Source: an uncultured Phycisphaerales bacterium
GTDB lineage: Bacteria; Planctomycetota; Phycisphaerae; Phycisphaerales; SM1A02
Direction of reading: 5' to 3'
NCBI GenBank assembly: GCA_949373145.1
Contig: CASICI010000033.1
Coordinates: 16,602-80,601 of the forward strand
DNA: 64,000 nucleotides
Shown piece after piece: positions 1 to 8,435 of the stretch. Each line of letters opens with the position of its first letter. The stretch's first letter is position 1. The position numbers were made by a program, and so were the translations under genes. Below the pieces are notes generated by a model, which saw nothing but the letters and a program-made list of their open reading frames with translations, did not search any database and was not told where the DNA came from.

Positions 1-1
1 T

Positions 2-856
2 CCGTGCGAGGGTGATCGCTTCACACTCAACGCCGAAGAGACCCTGAAGTACGTCGATGAGAACACCATCGGTGTCGTGGCCATCATGGGCTCGACCTTC
101 GATGGTCGTTACGAGCCGGTGGAGGAGATCTCGGACGCTCTCGATGGCTATCAGAAGGAGACGGGTCTCGACATTCCCATTCACGTCGACGGTGCCAGTG
201 GAGGCTTCGTCGCGCCGTTCCTGCAGCCCGACATCAAATGGGACTTCAGATTGCCACGCGTGAAGTCCATCAATGCTTCGGGGCACAAGTACGGTCTGGT
301 CTACCCTGGTGTCGGCTGGGTGATCTTCCGAGACAAGGAAGCACTGCCCGAGGATCTGATCTTCCATGTGACTTATCTCGGGGGAGACATGATGGACCTT
401 TCCATCAATTTCTCCAGACCTGGAAACCGCGTCGTCGCTCAGTACTACAACTTCCTTCGTCTCGGTCGTGAGGGATACACTCGAGTCCATGAGGCGAGTC
501 AACGGGTGGCCATGTCACTCAGCGCCGGAATCGGAGCGCTCGAACCCTTCGACCTCATCACCGATGGCAGCGACATCCCCGTCTTCTGCTGGAAGATGAA
601 CGACGACTACGCCAAGACCGCGAGCTTCACCCTCTACGACATCGCGGAAAAGCTCCGTGAACGTGGTTGGCTGGTGCCTGCGTATCCGATGCCGCTGAAC
701 CGTCACGACCTCGTCGTGCAGCGTGTGGTGGTCAAGGAGGACTTCAGCATGGACGTCGCCGAGATGCTGCTCAAGGACATCGAACGCGCAATCGAGTTCT
801 TCGAAAGCCGGCCCCAGAATCCGCCCAAGACCGAGGGGTCTCACTTCAGTCATTAA
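2..856 (+). CDS. gadB: Glutamate decarboxylase, 3' part (5' end outside window)
   Basis: PLP-dependent enzyme that decarboxylates glutamate to GABA, a cytoplasmic reaction that uses up protons and often serves acid tolerance. The reading frame is open from base 2, so the start lies outside the window; 284 residues are visible, about 60% of a usual 466-residue GadB. The visible part has the family pattern VDGASGGF, WDFRLPRVKSI, and the PLP-lysine motif SGHK with its lysine at bases 287-289, then INFSRP and AQYYNFLRLGREGY. No antiporter gene follows; the next gene is on the other strand. Identification is by strong resemblance to E. coli GadA/B over the whole visible length. Confidence 0.93.
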   Translation, partial: PCEGDRFTLNAEETLKYVDENTIGVVAIMGSTFDGRYEPVEEISDALDGYQKETGLDIPIHVDGASGGFVAPFLQPDIKWDFRLPRVKSINASGHKYGLVYPGVGWVIFRDKEALPEDLIFHVTYLGGDMMDLSINFSRPGNRVVAQYYNFLRLGREGYTRVHEASQRVAMSLSAGIGALEPFDLITDGSDIPVFCWKMNDDYAKTASFTLYDIAEKLRERGWLVPAYPMPLNRHDLVVQRVVVKEDFSMDVAEMLLKDIERAIEFFESRPQNPPKTEGSHFSH

Positions 857-891
857 GGCGAAGACACGTCATTTGAATGTGGACCGGCGGC

Positions 892-1233
892 TCAACGATA
901 GCGATCAAGCGTCATTGATCCGTCGGTCTTCGTATCGGTGAAGACCAGCGCGTCCTCCGTGCCGGCGAGCCTGTAGCTGCGTTTGCCGAAGGGTTCGCCG
1001 TAGAGCATGATCATGTCACCTGAGATCGAATAGGTGCCTGAAACCGCTCGAACGGTCTCTCCATACTTGGCCTCGGCCGTGTAGGTCCCATCGGGTGCGA
1101 AGGTCACCGCTCCAAAGCTGAAAGGACGATCCATGGTCGAATCCCGACCCTGCCATGTTCCTGAAATGTTGGTGGCGCAACCGGAGAGCATGAGAATGGT
1201 GGTGGCGAGCAGAGCGGCTTTGAGTGCGTACAT
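892..1233 (-). CDS. Small lipoprotein of unknown function
   Basis: A 113-residue protein with a lipoprotein signal: hydrophobic residues 5-16 followed by lipobox LSGC with the lipidated cysteine at residue 19. The rest (GTWQGRDS..., TYTAEAKYGE..., GTYSISGDMIML) looks like a short lipocalin-like beta barrel in which each strand reports a 'G-T-Y/W' turn, as in small bacterial META/lipocalin-type lipoproteins; that fold is inference only. It is divergent from the M24 peptidase gene and convergent with the decarboxylase gene. No specific function can be assigned. Confidence 0.75.
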   Translation of the reverse strand: MYALKAALLATTILMLSGCATNISGTWQGRDSTMDRPFSFGAVTFAPDGTYTAEAKYGETVRAVSGTYSISGDMIMLYGEPFGKRSYRLAGTEDALVFTDTKTDGSMTLDRYR

Positions 1234-1292
1234 GAGTCGAGTTCGTCCTTTCGACGGGCGTGATGGCCTCCTAGAGGATACCTTTTCTCATC

Positions 1293-2450
1293 ATGAACAC
1301 CAATGACGACACCACGGCCTTCCTCATCGGGGGAGCTCCTTCGGAAAACACCGCACTCTTTCATCGGATCAGATTTTCCGCCGGCGATCCGGCCGCATGG
1401 ATTCAAAGACCTGATGGCAGTTCACTTCTGCTGATACGAGACATCGAGGCGGATCGTGCGCGGCGGGATGCCCAGGTCGATGAGGTTTCGGTTCCCGCCG
1501 ACTTCACTCCAGAAGGTGGATTGAGCGGAGATCGGGCGACTGCCACGGCTCAGGCCACCGCTGAGTGTCTTCGTCGTCTGGGAATCACGAGGGTCGTCCT
1601 TGATCGTTCGACGCCCTACATCTACGCCCATCACCTCCAAGGTGCCGGCCTCGAGGTCGGGTACGACGAGGATCTTGGTGTGAAGGATCGGCGTTCGAAA
1701 TCAGCCTATGAACTCGAGGCACTGCGTCAGGCACAGTCTGATACCGAAGCGGTCATGCTTTCCATGCTTCAGCGCATCGCTCATGCCGACATCGATGCCG
1801 AGGGTCGCCTCGTCGATGACGAGGAACTGGTGACTTCGGAACGGGTCCGTGGTTGGATCGATGTCGCGCTGCTCGAACTCGGGTACGACAATCCAGGTTC
1901 CATCGTGGCGGGGGGGCCTGACGCCTTCGACTGTCATGCGAGTGGCTCGGGACCGCTTCGCACCGGTGAGCCCGTGATCGTCGACATCTTTCCGCTCAGC
2001 AAATCAACGGGATACAACGGGGACTGCACCCGAACGGTCGTTCATGGAAGCATTTCAAAAGAGGTGCATCGAATGCATGCCGCCGTCCAGGCAGCCAAGG
2101 CGGCGGGCGTCGCCGCGGTCCGTTCCGGGGCAACCGGTGAGGATGTTCATCGTGCCACGATCGACGTGATCGCAGGTCACGGCTTCGAAGTCGGACTTCC
2201 TCCCAAGGACGCACCCTCCGAGTGGTGCGGCATGGTGCATGGAACCGGTCATGGGGTCGGTCTTCAGGTCCACGAACCCCCATTGCTTGATTTCAAGGCG
2301 CCCGCGTTGGTCGTGGGCGACGTGCTCACGGTCGAACCCGGCTTGTATTGCGCCGCGATCGGAGGCATCCGAATCGAAGACATGGTGGCCGTGACCGAGT
2401 CCGGCTGTGAGAACTTCAACCGGCTCCCGGAGGGTCTGACTTGGATCTGA
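1293..2450 (+). CDS. M24 family metallopeptidase (Xaa-Pro aminopeptidase-like)
   Basis: Cytoplasmic dinuclear-metal aminopeptidase that probably releases an N-terminal residue next to proline. The 385 residues form an N-terminal creatinase-like domain (about 1-140) and a pita-bread catalytic domain (about 145-385). The five metal ligands are in place: D231, D244 (GDCTRT), H320 (GTGHGVG), E348 (VEPG) and E362 (RIED). The first ligand lies in VDIFP rather than the common VDxG, as in some Xaa-Pro dipeptidase relatives. The last 10 bases overlap the following phosphoesterase gene, so the two are probably cotranscribed. Substrate preference cannot be read from the sequence. Confidence 0.9.
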   Translation: MNTNDDTTAFLIGGAPSENTALFHRIRFSAGDPAAWIQRPDGSSLLLIRDIEADRARRDAQVDEVSVPADFTPEGGLSGDRATATAQATAECLRRLGITRVVLDRSTPYIYAHHLQGAGLEVGYDEDLGVKDRRSKSAYELEALRQAQSDTEAVMLSMLQRIAHADIDAEGRLVDDEELVTSERVRGWIDVALLELGYDNPGSIVAGGPDAFDCHASGSGPLRTGEPVIVDIFPLSKSTGYNGDCTRTVVHGSISKEVHRMHAAVQAAKAAGVAAVRSGATGEDVHRATIDVIAGHGFEVGLPPKDAPSEWCGMVHGTGHGVGLQVHEPPLLDFKAPALVVGDVLTVEPGLYCAAIGGIRIEDMVAVTESGCENFNRLPEGLTWI

Positions 2451-3040
2451 CCGGACGCATCTTCGTGACATCCGACACTCATTTCGGTGATCCCGATGCC
2501 GTCGATCGATTCGGTCGTCGTCACCCCGACGTCCGGGACATGGATGATCGGCTGGTCACGGAGATCAATCGAGTGGTGGGTGCTGACGATCTGCTTTTTC
2601 ACCTGGGTGACTTCACCGGTCGTCTGTCGGGTTCGCGCACCCGACATGCGCGCGACATCCGTCAGCGTCTGGAGTGTGAAAGGATCGTTCTGATCCGCGG
2701 CAATCACGACCCCAGGCACAAGCCCGACTTCGATGCACTGTTCGAATCCGTTCATGAACGCCTGACGTTTCGCTGCAGTGATGTGGCATCACTGTCCGGC
2801 GACGAACGGATCGTCATGGAACATTATCCACTTCGCGTGTGGCAGGGAAGACATGATGGTGCGTGTCATCTCTACGGTCATGCACACGGAACCATCCTCG
2901 AAGAGGGGCGTTCCACCGATGTCGGAGTCGACAATTGGAATCTTCGGCCGATCGAATTGTCTTCGGTGATCGGACTGCTCAGAGACCGGCCCATCGACTT
3001 CGAGCGAATTCGGCCTCGAAGCCAGCCCACGCGGGACTGA
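2441..3040 (+). CDS. Calcineurin-like metallophosphoesterase
   Basis: A compact 199-residue phosphoesterase with the full set of dimetal motifs: SDTHFGD near the N terminus, HLGDF, RGNHD, EHYPL and the C-terminal GHAHG. The size and the order D-x-H / GD / GNHD / H / GHxH fit the small single-domain bacterial enzymes acting on phosphodiesters. The start is TTG, overlapping the M24 peptidase gene by 10 bases; the motif SDTH begins only 11 residues in, which leaves little room for a later start. The substrate is unknown. Confidence 0.88.
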   Translation: MDLTGRIFVTSDTHFGDPDAVDRFGRRHPDVRDMDDRLVTEINRVVGADDLLFHLGDFTGRLSGSRTRHARDIRQRLECERIVLIRGNHDPRHKPDFDALFESVHERLTFRCSDVASLSGDERIVMEHYPLRVWQGRHDGACHLYGHAHGTILEEGRSTDVGVDNWNLRPIELSSVIGLLRDRPIDFERIRPRSQPTRD

Positions 3041-3046
3041 CCACCA

Positions 3047-3706
3047 TCACTTGGCGGGTTGGCCTCGAAGTGCATTGGCTGCCAGCAGACATGCCTCTTC
3101 GAGGGCGTCATGAAGACCGGGGTGTTCCGGTATCGCGCTGAGTCTGTCCAGCAGCCCGTCGATCTGCTTCACGATGTCGATGCCCGTGTCGATCGTTGAA
3201 ATCGCATGGTCGCCCAGCAGGTCGATCGAACTCAGGAACCAGTCCAGATCGGGATTCTCCATGTCCGCAGCTGGTTCGATCTTGGTGCGAACGGTGGTGC
3301 GGCCGATGCTCACGATCGGACGAAGGCCCAGCCTGGTCATCGGCTCCCGGCAGAGAACGATCACCGGGATCTTCTCCTCGAGTGCGGTGGCTCTGATCGT
3401 GCGGCCGTCTGCCGCCACACGTGGTGGATCGATCAACCAGCATCCGCCTTCGAACGACTGATCTTCTTCAATGGGGGCTTCCAGTCGATGAATCGGTGCC
3501 TCGATCTCAAGAGCCGCTTTCGCACGTGCTTCACGAGCACTCTTGAGCACGGGAATCGCAGCGGCCATCGCGTCGTAGTCGAAGACGCCTCGGGCATCCT
3601 CGAGAAGCCTCAGCGCACTGGCTTCAGCTTCGAAGAATTGATTCTTTTCCATCGCGGCGATCGCCACACCGAGCTTGCTGGAGAATGTTTTCGAGTTCGA
3701 TGGCAT
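3047..3706 (-). CDS. Hypothetical protein, unknown function
   Basis: A 219-residue soluble protein with no signal peptide or membrane segment and no motif I recognise. The N-terminal 70 residues are alanine-rich and helical, a middle part (about 85-150) looks alpha/beta, and the C-terminal 60 residues are helical (DTGIDIVKQIDGLLDRL). An AGTAG-type ribosome site (GGAG, 5 bases before ATG) supports the start. It begins two bases after the stop of the upstream unknown gene, so the two form a pair that is probably co-translated and may work together. It is convergent with the phosphoesterase gene. Confidence 0.7.
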   Translation of the reverse strand: MPSNSKTFSSKLGVAIAAMEKNQFFEAEASALRLLEDARGVFDYDAMAAAIPVLKSAREARAKAALEIEAPIHRLEAPIEEDQSFEGGCWLIDPPRVAADGRTIRATALEEKIPVIVLCREPMTRLGLRPIVSIGRTTVRTKIEPAADMENPDLDWFLSSIDLLGDHAISTIDTGIDIVKQIDGLLDRLSAIPEHPGLHDALEEACLLAANALRGQPAK

Positions 3707-3708
3707 GT

Positions 3709-4329
3709 CTACTCCGCCTTCAGTTCACTGTGACTGGCCACCGCCTGGGAGCAGTGACCGAGAAACGTCGACCAACCAGCCGATGTTTCCGGGAATTCGT
3801 ACATGAGTGCATCGCTGAGTCCGGCGAAGTCCGAAGATTCGATCGCCGTCTTGATGGACTCGAGCGCATCCTTCAGTTCCTTCACGTGGCGTTCGAGACC
3901 GTCGGGGGTCTGATCACCACCAAGTTCCGCGATCTTGGGGACGGCTTCCTGAAACACCGTCTGATCGATGGTGCACCAGAGTTCGATGCCCTCGTGAAGT
4001 TCGTTCATGGCTTTCGCATCCTGCCCGGATTGAATCATCTCGGCGGCGGAATGAAAGTGCTTCTGGGCGGCTTCGATCGCATTTCTTCCCAGTTCGAAGG
4101 TCGCGAGCAGAAGTTCGTTGGGCGCAAGGCTCACCATGGCGACCGTCTTCGCCGAGATGGTCTCGTAGGCGCCATTCTCCAGTTGCTCGGCATCGAGAGG
4201 GGTGCCATCGAGTGCGATCTCGACCACGATCCTGCCTGCGGAGTCAACGGCATTCATGCCTCGCTCCAAAGCTTCCGGGACCGTCTGAGCGGTCAGGCCG
4301 CTGTCATTTCCATCGATCAGAATCTGCAT
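3709..4329 (-). CDS. Hypothetical protein, unknown function
   Basis: A protein of 206 residues starting MQILIDG; I choose this ATG because a GGAG lies 6 bases before it, whereas an in-frame ATG four codons upstream has no ribosome site. The first 60 residues alternate like a small beta domain (ILIDG, RIVVEIALDG), and the rest is helical, with stretches resembling a helical bundle (NAIEAAQKHFHSAAEMIQSG, ELKDALESIKTAIES). No catalytic motif is apparent. It precedes the 3047-3706 gene by two bases on the same strand and lies 186 bases beyond the end of the lpxC-fabZ gene. Confidence 0.68.
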   Translation of the reverse strand: MQILIDGNDSGLTAQTVPEALERGMNAVDSAGRIVVEIALDGTPLDAEQLENGAYETISAKTVAMVSLAPNELLLATFELGRNAIEAAQKHFHSAAEMIQSGQDAKAMNELHEGIELWCTIDQTVFQEAVPKIAELGGDQTPDGLERHVKELKDALESIKTAIESSDFAGLSDALMYEFPETSAGWSTFLGHCSQAVASHSELKAE

Positions 4330-4527
4330 GATTCGCTCCATCTGTATCGGAAGAGGATCTTCCTGATACGAATTATCGACCCGACAGAGCGGGTTCTTGA
4401 CTTGAAACCGGTGGTATCTGGAGAACCCCTGGAATGACCTGATGATTCATCAGCCGCTGACGGGGTTCTCCTCGAAGAGTGGCCTTCCTGGACGGTTGCC
4501 AGGGGGCGACGGAGGACGAAAACGCCC

Positions 4528-5877
4528 TCATTCAGTTTCCGAGTCGACCATCATGAATTTGATCTGCGCTTCGGCCACGACCTTGTCTCCGACAAAGGAG
4601 CGGCATTTCACATTGCCGGTGCGTGCCGTGGCTCGGATCGTCTCCGCTTCCATGATGAGCTGGTCACCGGGAACCACCGGTCGTCTGAGCTTGACCTTGT
4701 CCAGACTCAGCAGGACCGCGATCTTGCCGGTGTGCTCCAGTTTCCTGCTCATGAGCAGACCGCCCATCTGTGCCATGGCTTCCACGATCAGGACGCCCGG
4801 CATGATGGGAGTGCCCGGGTAGTGGCCTTGGAAGAATGGTTCATTGATCGTGACGTTCTTGACTCCGACGGCCTTCTGGTCACCGTCGACATGCAGAAGT
4901 CGGTCAACCAGGAGCATGGGGAATCGATGGGGCATCAGTTTCTGAATGGCACGGGCGTCCATCGCCTTGCCTTCGAGCAGGAGACTGCGACGGTCCTGCT
5001 GGGCCATCTGCTCTCTGATCTTCATCACGAGCTGACGGTTCAGCGCATGGCCCGAGCGATAGGCGAGAATTCGACACTGCACGGGGCGGCCCGCCAGATA
5101 GAGATCTCCCAGCGCATCCAGAACCTTGTGGCGGACCGGTTCATCCCGGAAACGGAATGAATTCTCGATCGGACCATCTTCACCGATGACCAGAACTTCC
5201 TTGGGCGTGAGATGACGGCACATTCCACGTTCCCACAGGGCCTCCGCCTCTTCCCGGAGGCTGTAGGTCCTCGCAGGCGCGATCTCGTCCTGATACGAAT
5301 CGCAGCTTGGATTGAAGCTGACCGCCTGACGAGGAATCCTGGTGGACTCCGCGCCATAATCGAGATCGAACACGATGCGCGTTCCCGGATCATCGGAAGG
5401 CACGGCGGAAATCATCTTGCCGCCTTCTTCAATGACGATGGGTTCAACCAGCTTGAAGATCCTGCGTGGTGAGTCCTGTTCTCGAATGCCGACCTTCAGA
5501 ATAGGGTCCACGAAGAGCTGGGCCGAGCCGTCTCCGCAGGGAAGTTCCGGGCCGGAAAGCTCGATCACCGCGTTGTCGATGGCCAGGCCAGCGAGTGCTG
5601 ACATGCAGTGTTCAATCGTCTCGATGGTCGTGTCGCCGGATTTGAGCGTCGTTCTCTGAGCCCTGGGGACGACACGATCACCAATGGCCTGAATCCTGAC
5701 CGGCGGGTCGAGGTCCACGCGTTCGAAGACGATTCCCGTTTCTTCCGGAGCCGGTTTGATTTCAACCGTCGCCGGCTGGCCCAGCAGAAGTCCTGTGCCC
5801 TCGACCCGTACCGTCCCTGCCACGGTGTGTTGCCGCGGAAGATCCGTGATGATGGGGCTGTCGGAGCTGGTGTTCAT
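4528..5877 (-). CDS. lpxC/fabZ: Bifunctional UDP-3-O-acyl-GlcNAc deacetylase / 3-hydroxyacyl-ACP dehydratase (LpxC-FabZ fusion)
   Basis: Two enzymes in one chain of about 449 residues. Residues ~15-300 are LpxC, the zinc deacetylase committing lipid A synthesis: E89-H90 (IEHCMSAL), H250 and D254 (RHKVLDALGD) and H277 (SGHALN) match the known zinc and catalytic residues. Residues ~305-449 are FabZ, with LMPHRFPMLLVDR, the catalytic H352 (GHYPG) and E366 (IVEAMAQ). Such fusions are known in Bacteroidetes and other groups. The start at MNTSS is chosen because LpxC homology begins shortly after; an in-frame ATG 45 bases upstream (to 5922) is possible. It is the last gene of the bamA-skp-skp-lpxD run. 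Confidence 0.95.
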   Translation of the reverse strand: MNTSSDSPIITDLPRQHTVAGTVRVEGTGLLLGQPATVEIKPAPEETGIVFERVDLDPPVRIQAIGDRVVPRAQRTTLKSGDTTIETIEHCMSALAGLAIDNAVIELSGPELPCGDGSAQLFVDPILKVGIREQDSPRRIFKLVEPIVIEEGGKMISAVPSDDPGTRIVFDLDYGAESTRIPRQAVSFNPSCDSYQDEIAPARTYSLREEAEALWERGMCRHLTPKEVLVIGEDGPIENSFRFRDEPVRHKVLDALGDLYLAGRPVQCRILAYRSGHALNRQLVMKIREQMAQQDRRSLLLEGKAMDARAIQKLMPHRFPMLLVDRLLHVDGDQKAVGVKNVTINEPFFQGHYPGTPIMPGVLIVEAMAQMGGLLMSRKLEHTGKIAVLLSLDKVKLRRPVVPGDQLIMEAETIRATARTGNVKCRSFVGDKVVAEAQIKFMMVDSETE

Positions 5878-5998
5878 GTGAATCGACTCTGGTGACCGGA
5901 AAAAGCTGTCAGCCTCCTCCATCGGCGAGGGGAAGCAGTTCCCTCCACGATACGCGCTCGAAGTCGATTTCGGGGATTAAAAGGAGGGTTGATCCTGA

Positions 5999-7045
5999 TC
6001 AAGAGGCTTCATGACCGCTCAAGAGCGCTTTGATTTTCTTCGACCACTCCGGAAGTTTACGCATGGCGGCATACTCTCGCAAGACTCGAGAGCGTTCTCC
6101 TGCTGGAACCCCGTACCAGGTCTCCCCGTCCGGGATGTCGTTCATCACGCCTGAACCGGCTCCAATGGAGACGCCCTGGCCGATCTTCAGGTGGTCGCTG
6201 ATGCCACAGCCGCCGCCAATTCGGGTGCCGTTTCCGATTTCGGTACTGCCTGCGATGCCAACCATGCCGCAGATCACGCACATCCGGCCGATCACGCAGT
6301 TGTGCCCGATCTGGCAGAGATTGTCGATCTTGGTGCCATCACCGATTCTGGTGGCTCCGAACTTTCCGCGATCGATGCAGGTTCCCGCGCCGATCTCGAC
6401 GTCGTCCTCGATTTCGACATTGCCCAGGTGTGGGATCTTCAGCAGTCGGTCACCTTCCGGGCTTGGTCGGTACCCGAAACCATCGGCACCGATCACGGCA
6501 TTGGAATGCAGGATGCAGTTCCGACCCACGCGAGTCCCCTGGTGAAGGACGGCGCCTGCGTCGATCAAGGTGCCTTCACCGAGAGCGACGTCAGCCTTGA
6601 GCGTGACGGAATTCTGAAGAACGACGCCTGAGGCGATCGTGCATCCGGCACCGATCCGGCAGTGGGGGCCGATCGAGGCTTCGGCTGAGATGGTTGCGCT
6701 GGGATCGATCACCGCCGTGGGGTGGACGCCCTGTGGTGAAGGCATCGTGTCGTTCTGAAACAGATCCAGAATCACGATCATCGCATGATCCGCATTGCGC
6801 ACTCGGATCTCGGTGAAGTCGTCGGCCCGCGAGGGAAGTTCGATGCCTTCGTTGACGACGACGGTGCCCGCCTTTGAATCGGACCAGCCTCTGGCCCATT
6901 TCTCATCACCGACGAAAGTCAGTGCGGTCGGGCCCGCCTTGTCGACGGTCTCCAGCGAATCAACGATGCGGGAGGGATCTCCCACCAACGTTCCGCCAGT
7001 GTGGCCGGCAAGTTCACCTGCGGTGTGGGAAGACTGGGAAGACAT
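5999..7045 (-). CDS. lpxD: UDP-3-O-acylglucosamine N-acyltransferase
   Basis: Adds the second 3-hydroxyacyl chain to UDP-3-O-acylglucosamine, the step after LpxC in lipid A synthesis. The 348 residues show an N-terminal uridine-binding domain (1-105), then a left-handed beta-helix of hexapeptide repeats ([IV]GxGxx; about 108-305) and a C-terminal helix. The catalytic histidine is H248 in QIGHNCVIG; a second conserved histidine is H285. Length matches the family. A GAGGTG ribosome site lies 7 bases before the ATG. Placed between two Skp-like genes and lpxC-fabZ, an arrangement common in LPS-producing bacteria. Confidence 0.96.
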   Translation of the reverse strand: MSSQSSHTAGELAGHTGGTLVGDPSRIVDSLETVDKAGPTALTFVGDEKWARGWSDSKAGTVVVNEGIELPSRADDFTEIRVRNADHAMIVILDLFQNDTMPSPQGVHPTAVIDPSATISAEASIGPHCRIGAGCTIASGVVLQNSVTLKADVALGEGTLIDAGAVLHQGTRVGRNCILHSNAVIGADGFGYRPSPEGDRLLKIPHLGNVEIEDDVEIGAGTCIDRGKFGATRIGDGTKIDNLCQIGHNCVIGRMCVICGMVGIAGSTEIGNGTRIGGGCGISDHLKIGQGVSIGAGSGVMNDIPDGETWYGVPAGERSRVLREYAAMRKLPEWSKKIKALLSGHEAS

Positions 7046-7093
7046 GGTGGTTCACCTCGAAGTCTTTCACGTGATCGCTGGCCACCGAAGGGA

Positions 7094-7693
7094 TCAGCCA
7101 CCCTGTCCATTGAGTCGTGCGATCAATTCATCGGTGATGTCGAGAGTCTCGTTCGCCCAGAGGACCCGCCGTGCCGAGATCTGCTGGAGCGTCCCGGCGG
7201 CGTCAGCCAGATCCACCATGGGAATCGAGTCGTTCAGCAGGACCAGATCGATGCCCATGATCTTGGAAAGGGTTCCCGCCTCGGTTCGAATGGTGTCGTA
7301 GCTGTCACGAAGATCCGCGGCTCGTTCCCGTTCGATGAGAAGAGCGCCGTAGGTTTCAAACGCGCGCAACCTGCCGCTGATGGAGATGGCCTTGTCGTTC
7401 ATTTCAATCATGGCACCGGAGCCGGGTGAAAGACTTTCGAGCTCGGCCGAAAGCATTTCGAGTTCCTCCTGCATGCTGCTGGCGTCTTCCGCCATCTTCG
7501 ACTGCATGTCCTCGATTCTCTTCACCAGGTCGGAGCGACTGTCGAGGTTGTTGTAGACCTTCTCGAGGTCGACGACACCGATCACGGCCGGTGGCATGGG
7601 TGCGTTGGCGGCATAGCCGGCCATGAAGATGAATCCCGCGGCCAGCGTGATGAAGGCGACTGCGACTGCGAATTTGTTGCGTGGCATGTTCAT
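7094..7693 (-). CDS. OmpH/Skp-like periplasmic chaperone (copy 1)
   Basis: Predicted periplasmic holdase for unfolded outer-membrane proteins. It has an N-terminal membrane/signal segment (residues 8-30), then a short strand GVVDLEKVYNNL typical of the Skp head, a long coiled-coil arm (about 50-125) and a closing strand-helix (GIDLVLLNDS, ARRVLWANETLDITDELIARLN). That ending is diagnostic of OmpH proteins in which 'DIT..LI..LN' closes the body. AGGAG lies 7 bases before ATG. It sits between a second OmpH-like gene and lpxD in the bamA operon, the classic context for skp. Confidence 0.85.
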   Translation of the reverse strand: MNMPRNKFAVAVAFITLAAGFIFMAGYAANAPMPPAVIGVVDLEKVYNNLDSRSDLVKRIEDMQSKMAEDASSMQEELEMLSAELESLSPGSGAMIEMNDKAISISGRLRAFETYGALLIERERAADLRDSYDTIRTEAGTLSKIMGIDLVLLNDSIPMVDLADAAGTLQQISARRVLWANETLDITDELIARLNGQGG

Positions 7694-7722
7694 TGTTCGT
7701 CTCTCCTGTTCGTCGTCGACGG

Positions 7723-8343
7723 TCAGGGTTTGAGGTTGTTGATTCTGACGATGAGCTGTTCCGTGATGTCCGTGAGCTCCGAGGCATACAGAAGTCTTCG
7801 GTTCAAGATCTGAGTGAGGATCTGCTGTTCACGTGACACATTCACTTCATTCGAGAGGTTGAGTTCTCCAAGGGAGTCGTTCACCAGCACGATGTCCCAG
7901 CCATCCGCCATCGCCAGGGCATTGGTCTGGTCTCGGATCGCCTTGTACATGGCTTTCCACATGAGTGCGCGTTCCCGGTCAAGCTCGAGCTTCTTGAGCT
8001 TGGCCCATTCGTCCATCTCAAGCTTCATCAGGGCGGCTGAATCCCTGATCTTCTGAGCGGACGGTTCGGTGGTGGCTTTTTCTGCTTCTTCGAGCTTGCG
8101 TCCGATGGCTTCCTGCCGGCCGTTGGCTTCCACGTTGAGGCGCTCTGCCAGGCCCATGATCTCGACCTCCCAGCTCTTGTTCACGTTGATTCGTTCGAAG
8201 ACCTTGCCCAGGTCGACGGTGGCGACGTGACTCGCTGGAGCGTAGGCCGCCTTGCGCCCGAACGCTTCATGCCCGATGAGAATCATTGCCGCGACAAGCG
8301 CGAATCCGAGGGGAAGGGCGAGCTCTCTTTTAAGAACACTCAT
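7723..8343 (-). CDS. OmpH/Skp-like periplasmic chaperone (copy 2)
   Basis: A second Skp-like protein of 206 residues directly after bamA. It has an N-terminal hydrophobic segment (10-28), a head strand HVATVDLGKVFERIN, a coiled-coil arm (about 60-140) and the same closing pattern (WDIVLVNDS, NRRLLYASELTDITEQLIVRIN) as its neighbour. The two copies are clearly paralogues but differ along their arms. GGAGGA lies upstream of the ATG. Two adjacent copies suggest heteromeric trimers or different clients; this is inference. It is 92 bases from the bamA stop. Confidence 0.85.
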   Translation of the reverse strand: MSVLKRELALPLGFALVAAMILIGHEAFGRKAAYAPASHVATVDLGKVFERINVNKSWEVEIMGLAERLNVEANGRQEAIGRKLEEAEKATTEPSAQKIRDSAALMKLEMDEWAKLKKLELDRERALMWKAMYKAIRDQTNALAMADGWDIVLVNDSLGELNLSNEVNVSREQQILTQILNRRLLYASELTDITEQLIVRINNLKP

Positions 8344-8435
8344 GCTGGAAGTCCTCCATGGGCTGATGCCCGTTTTTCTTGTCGCGGATTGTACGTTGAA
8401 CCGAGCATCGTTGCGTGGGCTCGGGAGCCGACTTC

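Noticed and set aside
3206..4437. Two long plus-strand frames opposite the unknown gene pair
   Set aside because: The minus-strand pair has good ribosome sites, two-base spacing and normal amino-acid composition; the plus frames have none of these.
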